The notes under the pieces are model-generated. The model worked only from the letters and a program-made list of their open reading frames with translations. It was not told the origin of the DNA and made no database searches. From Vibrio gallaecicus (GTDB lineage Bacteria; Pseudomonadota; Gammaproteobacteria; Enterobacterales; Vibrionaceae), in assembly GCF_024347495.1 (NCBI RefSeq), contig NZ_AP025491.1, positions 930,001-994,000 on the forward strand: a DNA stretch of 64,000 bases, written 5' to 3'. Each line of letters opens with the position of its first letter. The stretch's first letter is position 1. Shown here piece by piece: positions 24,758 through 33,996 of the stretch. A program made the translations under genes and the position numbers.

Positions 24758-25486
24758 AATTCCGCCGTCTAGGCATTGGTGCACAATTTCAGACACTTCC
24801 CAGAAGGGCTGATAATCGTCATTAACAGTACGATTTAATGGGTAAACAATTTGCTCAAATGACTCTGTGTAACAGATAAAGATAGCTTCAAACACCCCAA
24901 CTTGACCAAGAGCCCATTGAGCGTTCATATAACCATCTCTATCTTTTCGGTAATCTTGCTTCCGAAAGTGCTCTTTAGCTTTGATATACTCATCCCTATG
25001 CTCATCTTTAACTACACCTGGGGCGCAATACAATGGTATACTGTGTGCAGCGGGATCTCTAAACTCCTTAAGTTCAAAAAACCAATCTTTATATTGATTA
25101 AGCTGACTAACCACATCAGGCTTTAATAACTTCAAAGATTCTTGGAATTTTTTTGAAAACAAGCCGATATGGGTTCTTTTCTTGTTGTTTTCTCTCGCTC
25201 CATCAATAACATTTAACTCATACTGTAGAGCCCATGCTAGGTTATCAATGGCACCGATCAGGTTTAGGTAGTAAGCGTTTAGGAGGATATTAATATTTGT
25301 CGTTTCGTAGGGGTCTAAGTTTTTCCCTCCCGACTTTTCAATAATCTGAGTTAATTGAAAATGAGTCTCCATCATTTGGAGAGCACGAATGCCATACCCC
25401 TGTCTAAGGTAATGCATAGCTTCATTATTAGATATTTTTGATGAAAGCTCTTGAAACTTTCCAATTGTGAATGAATCTCTGACCAT
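24755..25486 (-). CDS. Hypothetical helical protein, 243 aa
   Basis: A mostly alpha-helical soluble protein. A conserved-looking segment, FFELKEFRDPAAHSIPLYCAPGVV, near the middle resembles the RxxxxH-type active-site region of HEPN-like proteins (R...H spacing in EFRDPAAH). The rest has no recognised motif. If it is a HEPN protein it could be an RNase, but this is inference from one motif. Start ATG 25486; ACCTCA (TGAGGT) just upstream serves as ribosome-binding site. Confidence 0.55.
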   Translation of the reverse strand: MVRDSFTIGKFQELSSKISNNEAMHYLRQGYGIRALQMMETHFQLTQIIEKSGGKNLDPYETTNINILLNAYYLNLIGAIDNLAWALQYELNVIDGARENNKKRTHIGLFSKKFQESLKLLKPDVVSQLNQYKDWFFELKEFRDPAAHSIPLYCAPGVVKDEHRDEYIKAKEHFRKQDYRKDRDGYMNAQWALGQVGVFEAIFICYTESFEQIVYPLNRTVNDDYQPFWEVSEIVHQCLDGGI

Positions 25487-25502
25487 TTTTACCTCAGGAA
25501 TT

Positions 25503-25624
25503 TAACGCCGCGTTAAGTAGTGAGCAACGCCGACCACAATACCTAAACCATTGTGCCGTAAACACTAAATTCAAAGCAAACCGAAAATGCCGAGCATTGG
25601 GAATCTGTCTTAAACGCTTTGTTA
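25503..25624 (-). repeat. attC site 40 (class B, 122 bp)
   Basis: Inner arm GAGCATTGGG carries one change from the class; still closes its cassette. Confidence 0.85.
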
Positions 25625-25987
25625 TGAGCCGTGTTTCAAGAATACGCCTTCTTGTCTTAATTGAGCGCGTAAATCCAACAATTGTATATTTGTCGAAATT
25701 ACTGCAAACAGATTCCCGATTGCTATTGCAAACATTAAACCTGCGCTATAGCCCATCCACCACTGCGCATCAGGCTGATAAAGAGAATTAAAAGCTAGGC
25801 AGAAAAATACAATACTTGATATGAACAAACGCAATTCACCGCAGCTAACTCTGTATGTATTAGTCGCATAATCATAGTGAACTTTAACTTGTGAGCACAA
25901 GCCACCAAGTTTAATGTGCATCCTAGTTTCGCCGCTTTCATACACTATACCATTTAGGTCCAGCACTTTTTCTATACGTTCAAGCAT
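25622..25987 (-). CDS. Small membrane protein (paralogue of 18658 gene)
   Basis: 121 aa. Conserved with the other family member are MLERIEKVLDLNGIVY, IKLGGLCSQVKV and LLDLRAQLRQEGVFL. Two membrane segments (about residues 52-69 and 76-97) separate the N-terminal soluble part from a short C-terminal tail. AAGGATAAGAAAAGT precedes ATG 25987. Two diverged members in one array suggest an older duplication. Confidence 0.6.
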   Translation of the reverse strand: MLERIEKVLDLNGIVYESGETRMHIKLGGLCSQVKVHYDYATNTYRVSCGELRLFISSIVFFCLAFNSLYQPDAQWWMGYSAGLMFAIAIGNLFAVISTNIQLLDLRAQLRQEGVFLKHGS

Positions 25988-26097
25988 ACTTTTCTTATCC
26001 TTTGAATTTGATAATCAGATAAGACTATGACCAAAAGCAATTAAGCTCATATCATATGACGTAATTCACGAGAGACTTCACATTAAGATTAGGCTCA

Positions 26098-26217
26098 TAA
26101 CGCCCAATTAACGTGTGAGCAGCGCAAACACTGAACTTAAACATTGCCCCGTAAACACTAAACTCAACCCGAAGTGAAAGCGCCAAGCGTTGCGAATCAC
26201 TGTTGAATTGTTTGTTA
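26098..26217 (-). repeat. attC site 41 (class D, 120 bp)
   Basis: Hybrid of A-type ends and GTGTGAGCAGCGC / GCGTTGCGAATCACTG arms. Closes the unannotated cassette at 26218. Confidence 0.8.
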
Positions 26218-26676
26218 TGTCTTACCACAAACATATGATTTACTTGAGAAAGAACTGCTATTTCTCACTGGTTTTCTGAGCTAAACCACAAGGTAAGAAC
26301 CAACTTGGCAACCAAAGGCGATTAACCTAAAACCACTAATTCCACTTCCCTGCCCAATGAGGCAACCCGACCGAGCAACAACAAGCGCCCTTTCTTTCCA
26401 ACCAAAGCGCAAAACAATGCTGAATTGCCGAGGCAACTGCCAAGCATAGATACTAATTGGCAAAGAACCTCAAAGCGACTTTGAGTCAGTTAAACCAAAA
26501 ACCGACCGCCACGACCTGATAATGAGGCAACCCACGAATATTGGCTGTTTTACGGGCTGAGAGATTCAAGAACTTAGACCGACAATGCGGATTTGTTGAG
26601 TCTACTAGGGACGAACTGCCTGAGGGACAAAGAGCTTGAGCCTAAGATATTTAAGTCTTTGAAATACAAGTAAACA
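26218..26676. other. Cassette body without a recognisable gene
   Basis: 459 bp between two attC sites. Only frames of about 60 codons without ribosome-binding sites are seen. A GAGGCAACCC motif occurs three times (26357, 26411-like, 26523), and CCACTAATTCCACTTCCCTGCCC is unlike neighbouring cassettes. Not related to the nine-copy ORF-poor family. It may be a decayed gene or an RNA cassette; nothing further can be supported. Confidence 0.5.
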
Positions 26677-26795
26677 TAACGCCCAATTAAGTAGCTGACA
26701 ACGCTACCAATACACTCAAATTTAACACCAAAATCACTGAAGCTAAACCGAACTGAAAATGCCAAGCGTTGGCAGTCTGCTTAAATTGTTTGTTA
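26677..26795 (-). repeat. attC site 42 (class A, 119 bp)
   Basis: Forms the stop of the 92-aa membrane protein gene. Confidence 0.85.
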
Positions 26796-27071
26796 TGTGA
26801 CATTTCTACGTTGTGACTCTTTTTGATATTTTGACTCTCTATGAAGCCAAATCCCCCAATATACGAAGAACATGAAAGCTGAGAAAACAAAATAATTAAG
26901 AACTTGTTCGCTTAAATATTGGAAAAGAGTTTCAGCCGGTGACGATGAATACTGAAAAAGTACATTGAATAAGATGTAGAACATAGTTATCAAAAAGCAG
27001 CTTTTGGAGATCCAAGTAAGAAAACCCTGCTCCCTTACTTTTTGCCAGTGTTCGAACATTTTATTTTTCAT
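26793..27071 (-). CDS. Small membrane protein, 92 aa
   Basis: Two membrane helices (about residues 23-40 and 58-76) sit between a basic N-terminus (MKNKMFEHWQKVREQG) and a very basic tail (HRESKYQKESQRRNVT). Positive-inside topology puts both ends in the cytoplasm. Family not recognised. AAGGTGTTGT before ATG 27071. Confidence 0.55.
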   Translation of the reverse strand: MKNKMFEHWQKVREQGFLTWISKSCFLITMFYILFNVLFQYSSSPAETLFQYLSEQVLNYFVFSAFMFFVYWGIWLHRESKYQKESQRRNVT

Positions 27072-27149
27072 ACAACACCTTATTTACCGATAATATAATT
27101 CTAAATTCTCATAACATTACGGATCTATCGACTTTTTCAACTTGTCACA

Positions 27150-27268
27150 TAACGCCCAATTAAGTAGCTGACAACGCAACCAATACACTCAAATTTACCA
27201 TCTAAATCACTGAAGCTAAACTGAGTTGAGAATGCAAAGCGTTGACAGTCTGCTTAAATTGCTTGTTA
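27150..27268 (-). repeat. attC site 43 (class A, 119 bp)
   Basis: Closes nucleotidyltransferase copy 1; carries GCAAAGCGTTGAC like sites 7 and 34. Confidence 0.85.
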
Positions 27269-27802
27269 TGGTGCAATTCTCAATGATGGCCACCTGACTA
27301 GCCAACCTTTTTGACTTACCCGTTGTTCAAATGTTTCTAGTGACCTTTGGGGATTATGTGTGACGCAGTAATTAAACAAAGATTCAAACCCAAATGACGA
27401 AATACACTCATATTGATTTGGGCCTACTTTTCGGATGGCAACCGCTGTTTCTTTTTCGGGCCAGTAACTCATTGCATCCAATGAACTCGTATATGGATCA
27501 TCACCATTACGCACATGCATCACGGCTTGATTGCGTACTTGCCAATTAAGTTCAGGCATCCAACTATTAAGTTGTGCTTCATATAACAAGTAGGATTCAG
27601 AATGTAATTCATCAGGGTCAAAATAGATCACATCCACATCGTTCAATGGTGTCGGCTTTTCGAAGTTGTGTAATGAATCCCAAACCAGGTTACGCACAAA
27701 TCCAGCGGCTATAAAGCACTGAGGCAAACCCAGTTGTGCAACACAATCTAAAGTCTTTACCCTAGTTGATTCTTGCTTAATTAATTCTACGATTTTGTTC
27801 AT
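27266..27802 (-). CDS. Nucleotidyltransferase-family protein (DUF925-like, copy 1)
   Basis: 178 aa. The nucleotidyltransferase core is visible as FIAAGFVRNLVWDSLHNF, then LNDVDVIYFDPDEL (the DxD-type metal-binding pair), with later SLDAMSYWPEKETAVAIRK and FGFESLFNYCVTHNPQRS. This matches the NTP_transf_6/DUF925 group of uncharacterised nucleotidyltransferases. Substrate unknown. Copy 2 is at 43230-43766. Confidence 0.8.
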   Translation of the reverse strand: MNKIVELIKQESTRVKTLDCVAQLGLPQCFIAAGFVRNLVWDSLHNFEKPTPLNDVDVIYFDPDELHSESYLLYEAQLNSWMPELNWQVRNQAVMHVRNGDDPYTSSLDAMSYWPEKETAVAIRKVGPNQYECISSFGFESLFNYCVTHNPQRSLETFEQRVSQKGWLVRWPSLRIAP

Positions 27803-27817
27803 TTTCGACCTGCGCCA

Positions 27818-27937
27818 TAACGCCCTGTTAAGTTGCAGACCAACGTAAACCTGAACCTAAAGTAACGCACCTATTACACCAACAACCATTGGAACTGAAA
27901 ATGCCACGCGTTGGCTGTCAGCTTAAACAGTTTGTTA
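27818..27937 (-). repeat. attC site 44 (class D, 120 bp)
   Basis: Outer arm CCCTGTTAAGTTGCAGACCAACG; related to sites 64. Closes the nitrilase cassette. Confidence 0.8.
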
Positions 27938-27943
27938 TAACAC

Positions 27944-28696
27944 TTACACGTATTTTCTAACTTCAAAGCTCTGAGTCGTAGTACTAAACACGCCGACACA
28001 AACTTCATCAAATGGGAGTTGAGCGATAACACCACCATTGTTAGAAATTATTTTACTACCTCCGAGCCCATGATTCTTTGGGTTATTCAACGAATGAGGC
28101 CAGTTACATTGAATAACCATAGCTACTAAAGACCGCGCTATTTTCGCTGAATCTGTATCATAAGTGGCACTTTCAGTTTTGAATGGTAATTCGCGCTTAC
28201 CAATGTAGCTTGGCCATAATATATAAGATGGGGACTCAGCAGATAACTGCTCTACCACGCTACTGACATCGCTTGCTTCTCTGCAAAGGTAGGTACTAAA
28301 CACACCAAGTTTATGCTTTAAAACAGGGCGTTCATACCCAGGTTTAAAAAATGTAGATTCACCTTCTGTTAGCCCAATTTTACACCATATTGGCTCTATA
28401 CAACCTTGTTCATTTACAGCAGCATACGCGTTATAAACAACCCTACCTTTAACTAGCGGATAACCAATAAAAGCTAATATCTTTGATTTTTTACATTGGG
28501 TTGATATTTCTTTTAAAGCATTCTCAATTATCGAAGATTGAGTCTGTTTCTTTATTTCACGATGAAAACCAGTAATTGCTAACTCTGGAAATACAAGAAT
28601 ATCCAAATCTCTGTGTTCAGAAATAATATTACAAATCGTTTTCGTATTTTCCTCGACCGTCCAATTCATGGACATTTGAGCTATTCCAACTTTCAA
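27944..28696 (-). CDS. Carbon-nitrogen hydrolase (nitrilase superfamily)
   Basis: 250 aa. The Glu-Lys-Cys triad is seen as VFPELAITGF (Glu), IWCKIGLTEGE (Lys) and TYLCREASD (Cys). The family hydrolyses nitriles, amides or carbamoyl groups, often to release ammonia; the substrate cannot be told here. The frame can start at TTG 28708, but TTG 28696 is chosen because GAGGTG lies 6 bases upstream and the product then begins directly at LKVGIAQMSMNW, the normal family start. Cytoplasmic. Confidence 0.8.
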   Translation of the reverse strand: MKVGIAQMSMNWTVEENTKTICNIISEHRDLDILVFPELAITGFHREIKKQTQSSIIENALKEISTQCKKSKILAFIGYPLVKGRVVYNAYAAVNEQGCIEPIWCKIGLTEGESTFFKPGYERPVLKHKLGVFSTYLCREASDVSSVVEQLSAESPSYILWPSYIGKRELPFKTESATYDTDSAKIARSLVAMVIQCNWPHSLNNPKNHGLGGSKIISNNGGVIAQLPFDEVCVGVFSTTTQSFEVRKYV

Positions 28697-28735
28697 CGAG
28701 CACCTCAATTAAATTATATAAATGAACTAGTGTTA

Positions 28736-28857
28736 TAACGCCGCGTTAAGTGGTGAGCAACGCCAACCACCAGACCTGAACTATTGTGCCGTAATCACTT
28801 AAGCTGAATTAAACCGAAAGCGCCAAGCGTTGGGAATCCGTCTTAAACGCCTTGTTA
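28736..28857 (-). repeat. attC site 45 (class B, 122 bp)
   Basis: Closes the CbrC-like cassette. Confidence 0.85.
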
Positions 28858-28862
28858 ACTTT

Positions 28863-29390
28863 TTAGTCGAAGTCCATCGTATAGAGAACTTCTGGACACT
28901 TACGGCACTTAAACTTATAAACCGCTGGACTACCACCTTTCTGGTAGCCCGCAAGTATACTTACCCAAATATCGAGTTTGATCATTTCTTTCTCTAAAAA
29001 TGAATCAAGTGCCTCTCCCGACAAAGCCTGCAACTCTTCTTTCTCAGCGTCTCCATGGAACTCACAGGCATCGTTACAATGGCTTTGCCATTGCTCTTGT
29101 TGCCACGAGTTATAGCCAGGTGTTCGTTCACAAACTTCTGAAACAACACTTTTGCCTAAACCTGCACTTATTAATGGGTAATCATCAATATACGTACCGT
29201 CAAACTTTTTTGAAGCTAAACCATCGGCTATGCACCAAGGGCAGATAAATTCTACTTCTTCTTGAGCATAGAGGGTTGATGAGTAAATATAACCAGTTGT
29301 TTTTTCACAACATTCGCAAACTTCATCACTAACCTCAATTGATCCAGTAGCCAAAGGATCAGGGTGATATTTAAATATGGGAAGTTTCAT
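28863..29390 (-). CDS. CbrC family (UPF0167) protein
   Basis: 175 aa. The family pattern is clear: FKYHPDPLATGSIE near the start, cysteine pairs CECCEKTTGYIY and CPWCIADGLA, then ERTPGYNSWQQEQWQSHC and the C-terminal YKFKCRKC. The E. coli relative has been linked to colicin E2 tolerance. Here the Cys pairs could bind zinc. Full length, ATG 29390 with GAGAGGTAATG. Function otherwise unproven. Confidence 0.8.
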   Translation of the reverse strand: MKLPIFKYHPDPLATGSIEVSDEVCECCEKTTGYIYSSTLYAQEEVEFICPWCIADGLASKKFDGTYIDDYPLISAGLGKSVVSEVCERTPGYNSWQQEQWQSHCNDACEFHGDAEKEELQALSGEALDSFLEKEMIKLDIWVSILAGYQKGGSPAVYKFKCRKCPEVLYTMDFD

Positions 29391-29407
29391 TACCTCTCCT
29401 CAAAAGT

Positions 29408-29525
29408 TAACGCCCAATTAAGTAGCTGACAACGCTACCGATATACTAAAACTTAACACCGTAATCACTAAAGCTAACCGAGCTGAAAATGCCAAGCGTT
29501 GGCAGTCTGCTTAAATTGCTTGTTA
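29408..29525 (-). repeat. attC site 46 (class A, 118 bp)
   Basis: Near-identical to site 26; forms the extended stop of the GNAT below. Confidence 0.85.
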
Positions 29526-30035
29526 GGCTTTTATCGACTTAACCATTTGAAGGTCATTTAGAATAGTGCCATCAAGACGTTCTTTACCTTGAAGCCCCGT
29601 TTCACAAAAACCGTGCTTAAGATAAAAATTCAAGGCTATTTGATTGGTGTCTAAAGCCCATAATACTATCTGTGTATAAGAGCTATTAAGCATACGTTTC
29701 TCGAAATAATCGAATAAGTCACTGCCAACGCCACAACCAAATAAGCCAGGAGCTACATACAGAGAATTAAGCTCGATAGAATTATTCGATTGCTCGCCTC
29801 GAGGCTTTCGATAACTTAAAAAGCCAACAATCTCATTACCCATCTCAGCAACAAGTACTGATGCTAGGTTATCAGATAGCGTGTTACTCCATAACTTTTG
29901 TCTACGTTCAATGTTATAGCTTTCAATGAACGACTTAGGCAGCAAACCATCATAAGCTTGAGCCCAAGAAGTCACGTGAACCAAAGCTATTGAGTGAGCA
30001 TCTTTAATGTCTGCATTTCTAATATTGATCTTCAT
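29523..30035 (-). CDS. GNAT-family N-acetyltransferase (copy 2)
   Basis: 170 aa from ATG 30035. Near-identical to the gene at 17341 but without the 15-bp insertion. The CoA loop reads FGCGVG (Arg to Cys), YRK reads YLK, and one extra A near the 3' end moves the last codons to DLQMVKSIKA, ending at the attC TAA. The loop change may weaken acetyl-CoA binding. Confidence 0.8.
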   Translation of the reverse strand: MKINIRNADIKDAHSIALVHVTSWAQAYDGLLPKSFIESYNIERRQKLWSNTLSDNLASVLVAEMGNEIVGFLSYRKPRGEQSNNSIELNSLYVAPGLFGCGVGSDLFDYFEKRMLNSSYTQIVLWALDTNQIALNFYLKHGFCETGLQGKERLDGTILNDLQMVKSIKA

Positions 30036-30053
30036 AATTCCCTTTGTGAAGCC

Positions 30054-30175
30054 TAACGCCGCGTTAAGTAGTGAGTAACGCCTGCCACCTAACCTAAACC
30101 ATTGCACCGTAAACACCAAAACTGACTTGAACTGAAAATGCCGAGCGTTGGGAGTCTGTCTTAAACGCTTTGTTA
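30054..30175 (-). repeat. attC site 47 (class B, 122 bp)
   Basis: Low-side boundary of ORF-poor copy 5. Confidence 0.85.
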
Positions 30176-30621
30176 GTTTGCTTACATGATGCAGCCAAAG
30201 TTTAGCGCCAAGGTGCTGAATTGGTTGCAAAACTACTGGTTTTGAACACCAATGTAAAACTGAAAACTACAGAACTCTAACCCAGACAACAAAACGCACT
30301 TGGCTAAGAAGCGACATGCGCTGCACGACCACAGTTTGAAGTACTTTGGCTGACAAAGGATTCATTCGACCAACCTGACAACCAAGTTCAACGAACCGAC
30401 CTTTCTGTGACCGACTCACCAAGAAAAAGAAACAGCGCGAGAAGCACTAAGCGACCAAAATTACTGATGTGGAGAAATGAATAACCTTGAACTCACAGAG
30501 CCGAAAAACACCCTACGCGCACTGATGATTTGGTTGCACAACTTTCGAAAAACGAGCAGGTGTAAAGCATAGAAACCAGACTAGGCTCTTTTACTACAAA
30601 CGCTTTTCTACTTTTGCAAAC
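30176..30621. repeat. ORF-poor repeated cassette, copy 5
   Basis: Fifth member; its middle reads CGAACCGACCTTTCTGTGACCG, shared in part only with copy 9 (42670). GCGCACTGATGATTTGG shows a two- to three-base change in the right third. Confidence 0.7.
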
Positions 30622-30743
30622 TAACGCCGCGTTAAGTGGTGAGCAACGCCAACCACCCTACCTAAACCATTGTGACATAAACACTTAACCGAAAGTAAGC
30701 CGAAAACGCCAAGCGTTGGGAATCCGTCTTGAACGCTTTGTTA
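30622..30743 (-). repeat. attC site 48 (class B, 122 bp)
   Basis: Forms the stop of the phosphotransferase gene above it. Confidence 0.85.
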
Positions 30744-31514
30744 GTTGCACAACGCGCGCTGAATTTTTTGCTTATTGTCGATAATGTATTTTATATCATC
30801 GAGATAAGATTGAAGATGACCATGCTCGATGTTCTCAGAAAATTGTTCGCTACCATTGACTGCTTCTTGCCGCATGAAACTGACTAGTGCGTTTAGACGT
30901 ATAACCATATAATCTGCGAGTTGTTCCCGCTGAGCCAACGAAGCGCCATAACTGTCGCAAAATACCTTAGCTCTTGTAGTTTGTTCCTCAATTGAACCTA
31001 GCCTATCGACACTGCCCGTTTTAAACGGAGCCCAGCAATAAAGTGAATATGCTAAATCCCAAACCCTTGGTGCAGGATGCGAGGTATCGAAGTCAAATAC
31101 GCCACTCACAACATTACCGGTGAGAGCTACATTATATGGGGTAAAGTCACCATGACATATGACCTCAAATGGCTCTCGAGGTTCTAACATCCAAGGCAAG
31201 CTACTCAGTTCAATATTACTAACGAATGTTGCTGTTGAGTCGTGAAGCTTTCTTAGCAATTTAGCGGCGGACACCAAAGCCTCTTGTGTAGCGATAGCAC
31301 CCGTTAGCGGGTAATTGAATGTGTCACCAGTTACAAAACTTAACTTCTCTTGATCACCCTCAACACCGAGAAACTGAGGTGCTTCGTTGAATCCATACTC
31401 TTTTAAGTGTTCTAGTAACCGATGAATCGTAATGCTCCAAGGCTGAATTGGTCGATAAACAACATCGCCATCTCGGAATATTGAAGACTCTCTTCCACCT
31501 GATAATTCTTCCAT
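30741..31514 (-). CDS. Aminoglycoside-phosphotransferase-family protein
   Basis: 257 aa from ATG 31514 (TGGAGAATC upstream). The nucleotide loop GGRESSIFRDGDVVYRPIQPW, the catalytic loop VICHGDFTPYNV and the metal site GVFDFDTSHPAPRVWDLAYSLYCW are all present. This layout is typical of APH-like kinases often annotated as trifolitoxin immunity/phosphotransferases. It differs from the gene at 856 in sequence and length, so the two are not duplicates. Substrate unknown. Confidence 0.85.
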   Translation of the reverse strand: MEELSGGRESSIFRDGDVVYRPIQPWSITIHRLLEHLKEYGFNEAPQFLGVEGDQEKLSFVTGDTFNYPLTGAIATQEALVSAAKLLRKLHDSTATFVSNIELSSLPWMLEPREPFEVICHGDFTPYNVALTGNVVSGVFDFDTSHPAPRVWDLAYSLYCWAPFKTGSVDRLGSIEEQTTRAKVFCDSYGASLAQREQLADYMVIRLNALVSFMRQEAVNGSEQFSENIEHGHLQSYLDDIKYIIDNKQKIQRALCN

Positions 31515-31531
31515 GATTCTCCATTTGCAAC

Positions 31532-31650
31532 TAACGCCCAATTAAGTAGCTGACAACGCTACCAATACACTCAAATTTACCACCGAAATCACTGAAGCTA
31601 AACCGAGTTGAAAATGCCAAGCGTTGGCTGTCTGCTTAAATTGCTTGTTA
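31532..31650 (-). repeat. attC site 49 (class A, 119 bp)
   Basis: Inner arm GTTGGCTGTCTGC (T for A). Forms the stop of the next gene. Confidence 0.85.
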
Positions 31651-32031
31651 TACATACATTGCACCATAGATTGCTAGTAAGCCGATTGGAAGGAGCAATA
31701 TCCATTGTGGAAGTTTTACAAAAACCTTAGATCCAAAAAAATACAACCCAACCGCCACAAACACTGATGCATACAGAATATATAAAAATCCTAGCGACTG
31801 AATTAGGAAATAGAGTGAATCAATACCATACCAACCGACGTATAAAAGCATTAGAGAGCTAACAAACAAAGTGACCGAGACAAGATGCCAACAAGCTAGA
31901 AGCGTTGCTTTCGGGATATCATCAAGCTTTGACTTTAGAAAAGGTCTAACCGGGTCTATTTGACCTGCAAATACATGCACTAACGTAGTAAACAGGGCTA
32001 ATAACCCCGAGCTAAATATCCATATATTCAT
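31648..32031 (-). CDS. Four-helix membrane protein
   Basis: 127 aa from ATG 32031. Four membrane segments (about residues 3-22, 43-62, 71-89, 106-124). The first loop holds VHVFAGQIDPVRPFLKSKL and the second helix starts at ATLLACWHLVS, with two His that could bind heme or metal. This is common in uncharacterised small cassette proteins. Upstream codons to 32058 are attC translation. Confidence 0.6.
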   Translation of the reverse strand: MNIWIFSSGLLALFTTLVHVFAGQIDPVRPFLKSKLDDIPKATLLACWHLVSVTLFVSSLMLLYVGWYGIDSLYFLIQSLGFLYILYASVFVAVGLYFFGSKVFVKLPQWILLLPIGLLAIYGAMYV

Positions 32032-32048
32032 AATATACTCCGTATGTA

Positions 32049-32166
32049 TAACGCCCAATTAAGTAGCTGACAACGCTACCAATACCCTAAACTTACCACC
32101 TAAATCACTAAAGCTAAACCGAACTGAAAATGCCAAGCGTTGGCAGTCTGCTTAAATTGCTTGTTA
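32049..32166 (-). repeat. attC site 50 (class A, 118 bp)
   Basis: Forms the stop of the secreted protein above. Confidence 0.85.
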
Positions 32167-32607
32167 TGTTGGCTTGCTGCACCCTCTAACAAACCCCTTT
32201 ATTACTTCAATTTCAGATAACTCCGTTTTCTTTGCTACCCATGGAGCAGACTTCTTTTCTAGGTTGTAAGGCATGCTCCAATAGCCAGTCATAGTTTCAT
32301 TTTTCAAATACCCGCTAAAATATAAACCTTGTCCTTCATTCTTCACTCTATCATCAGGGTAAAGTACAAGTTCGATTGCCTCCTGTTCAATAGTTCCTGA
32401 AATAGTAGCTAGATCTTTTAGGCAGACGCTGGTTTTACCAGTACCAGAGATGCTCGACCCATCAATAGATAACGTCAAATATATCGATGGTAGATCAACA
32501 CCTTTAATTGAATAATCCAAAACCCAGTTTTGCTCTTGAGCACTAACGGAATTTGGAAAAGAATAATAACCGACTACTAGTAGTACAAAAAAATTATGAC
32601 CACGCAT
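32164..32607 (-). CDS. Secreted beta-rich protein of unknown function
   Basis: 147 aa. A signal peptide (MRGHNFFVLLVVGYYSFPNSVSA, cleavage likely before QEQNW) precedes a strand-rich domain with repeated Gly/Ser turns (LTLSIDGSSISGTGKTSVC, GLYFSGYLKNETMTGYWSM). Two cysteines (about residues 62 and 143) may pair in the periplasm. It resembles small extracytoplasmic beta-barrel or lipocalin-like proteins, without a firm family. Confidence 0.6.
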   Translation of the reverse strand: MRGHNFFVLLVVGYYSFPNSVSAQEQNWVLDYSIKGVDLPSIYLTLSIDGSSISGTGKTSVCLKDLATISGTIEQEAIELVLYPDDRVKNEGQGLYFSGYLKNETMTGYWSMPYNLEKKSAPWVAKKTELSEIEVIKGFVRGCSKPT

Positions 32608-32630
32608 ACGCTAAACCTTTTTCGACGACA

Positions 32631-32753
32631 TAACGCCACGTTAAGTAGTGAGCAACGCCAACCACCCAACCTAAACCATTGCACCTTAAACACTTAACCC
32701 AACTTAGAATGCAAAATGCCAAGCGTTGGGAATCTGCCTTAAACGCCTTGTTA
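32631..32753 (-). repeat. attC site 51 (class B, 123 bp)
   Basis: Outer box GCCACGTTAAG. Forms the stop of the deaminase-like gene. Confidence 0.85.
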
Positions 32754-33167
32754 TAGCGCTTTGCCGTTTACAAATGACCAATGATGAGGCATTAATTCTC
32801 GTATAGTTTTGAAAACCAATGCATTATCTGAAGTCGTAATTGCTGCTTTAACATCCCCACCCCAGTGGACAAGGCGCTCTTGGCAAACCCCGCATGGTGA
32901 CAAGATTAGAAACTCATCGTTCTCATTTTCACGACACAGACATAATGAGTGAGTCACTCGCTCATTGAGTTTGTGAGCCTCTAAATACGCTCCCACTTCC
33001 ATGCATAGGGAAAGAGCATCGTTTTGGGTATCAGGAGCAACGCTTGTTAATATTTTGCCTGACTCTGTTCTAATAGCTGCGGCACCACCCCAACCCGAAG
33101 GGTATCGCATGTTTACTAATTCTACTGCCGCTTGATAAAGCTCTTTTTCGATACTATCCATCACCAT
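32751..33167 (-). CDS. Cytidine-deaminase-like protein
   Basis: 138 aa. The zinc site is complete: CMEVGAYL (Cys and the catalytic Glu) and SPCGVCQERLVHWG (PCxxC). The first motif begins with Cys, as in free-nucleoside deaminases and blasticidin S deaminases. Length fits this family. The substrate (cytidine, deoxycytidine or a nucleoside antibiotic) cannot be told from sequence. Start ATG 33167; ATG 33161 is possible. Confidence 0.8.
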   Translation of the reverse strand: MVMDSIEKELYQAAVELVNMRYPSGWGGAAAIRTESGKILTSVAPDTQNDALSLCMEVGAYLEAHKLNERVTHSLCLCRENENDEFLILSPCGVCQERLVHWGGDVKAAITTSDNALVFKTIRELMPHHWSFVNGKAL

Positions 33168-33192
33168 CCATCTTCAATTTTATCGGGCGCTA

Positions 33193-33314
33193 TAACGCCG
33201 CGTTAAGTAGTGAGCAACGCCTGCCACCTAACCTAAACCATTGCACCGTAAACACCACAACTGACTTGAACTGAAAATGCCGAGCGTTGGGAATCTGTCT
33301 TAAACGCTTTGTTA
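33193..33314 (-). repeat. attC site 52 (class B, 122 bp)
   Basis: Closes the lipoprotein cassette at 33357. Confidence 0.85.
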
Positions 33315-33356
33315 GTTTGATGACTTACACGGTCACAGAAGATGTTTCCTAGTTAA

Positions 33357-33755
33357 CTACCGCCTTACACAAAAGCTATTTAATGTGTATTCTTCAACTC
33401 CCCAAATCACATCTCCTTTTTCATCTACAGTATTATAAAATTCAAACAAAGAACCATCTACGATTTTACTTGAGGTTGTACTAGTCCATTTTTCTCCGCT
33501 ATTTAGAGCAGTCTCGATAGTTGTTGTATAAATTTTATTTTGGTTATCATCTAATGTGATTGTTGCCTTCATCACCTTAGACTGATCAGGTTTTAGGTGA
33601 TCTTTATAATCTACGCTTTGATCTGTAAACGTTAAGGTGAAACGTTGTGCAGAGATGCTGTCTGTTGCAGTTTTTTCACAATCAAAGATAACATCACCTG
33701 AATTACAACCTGAAATAAGTGCTGTAGATATAAGTACTAAAAATACGTTTTTCAT
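33357..33755 (-). CDS. Lipoprotein of unknown function
   Basis: 132 aa from ATG 33755 (AGAAAATCA upstream). The lipobox LISGC (Cys about residue 17) follows the hydrophobic stretch VFLVLISTA. The mature part is Thr/Asp-rich and strand-prone (FTLTFTDQSVDYKDHL, TITLDDNQNKIYTTTIETA), with Cys at CEKTA and near the end (NSFCVRR). Codons upstream to 33860 have no start support. The 119 bp between this start and the next attC may hold its own promoter. Confidence 0.65.
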   Translation of the reverse strand: MKNVFLVLISTALISGCNSGDVIFDCEKTATDSISAQRFTLTFTDQSVDYKDHLKPDQSKVMKATITLDDNQNKIYTTTIETALNSGEKWTSTTSSKIVDGSLFEFYNTVDEKGDVIWGVEEYTLNSFCVRR

Positions 33756-33874
33756 TGATTTTCTCGAAGTATTGATATTGATAAGTAGTTTAACAGTTAG
33801 TAACCATTCCAACATATAATACATCATACCATTTAATCGATACTTTAAAAAGTGTTGCACTAAGCGGGTTAAAC

Positions 33875-33996
33875 TAACGCCGCGTTAAGTGGTGAGCAAC
33901 GCTAACCACCCTACCTAAACCATTGTGCCGTAAACACTAAAGCAGAATCAAACTGAAAATGCCAAGCGTTGGGAATCCGTCTTAAACGCTTTGTTA
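33875..33996 (-). repeat. attC site 53 (class B, 122 bp)
   Basis: Forms the stop of the following GNAT gene. Confidence 0.85.
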
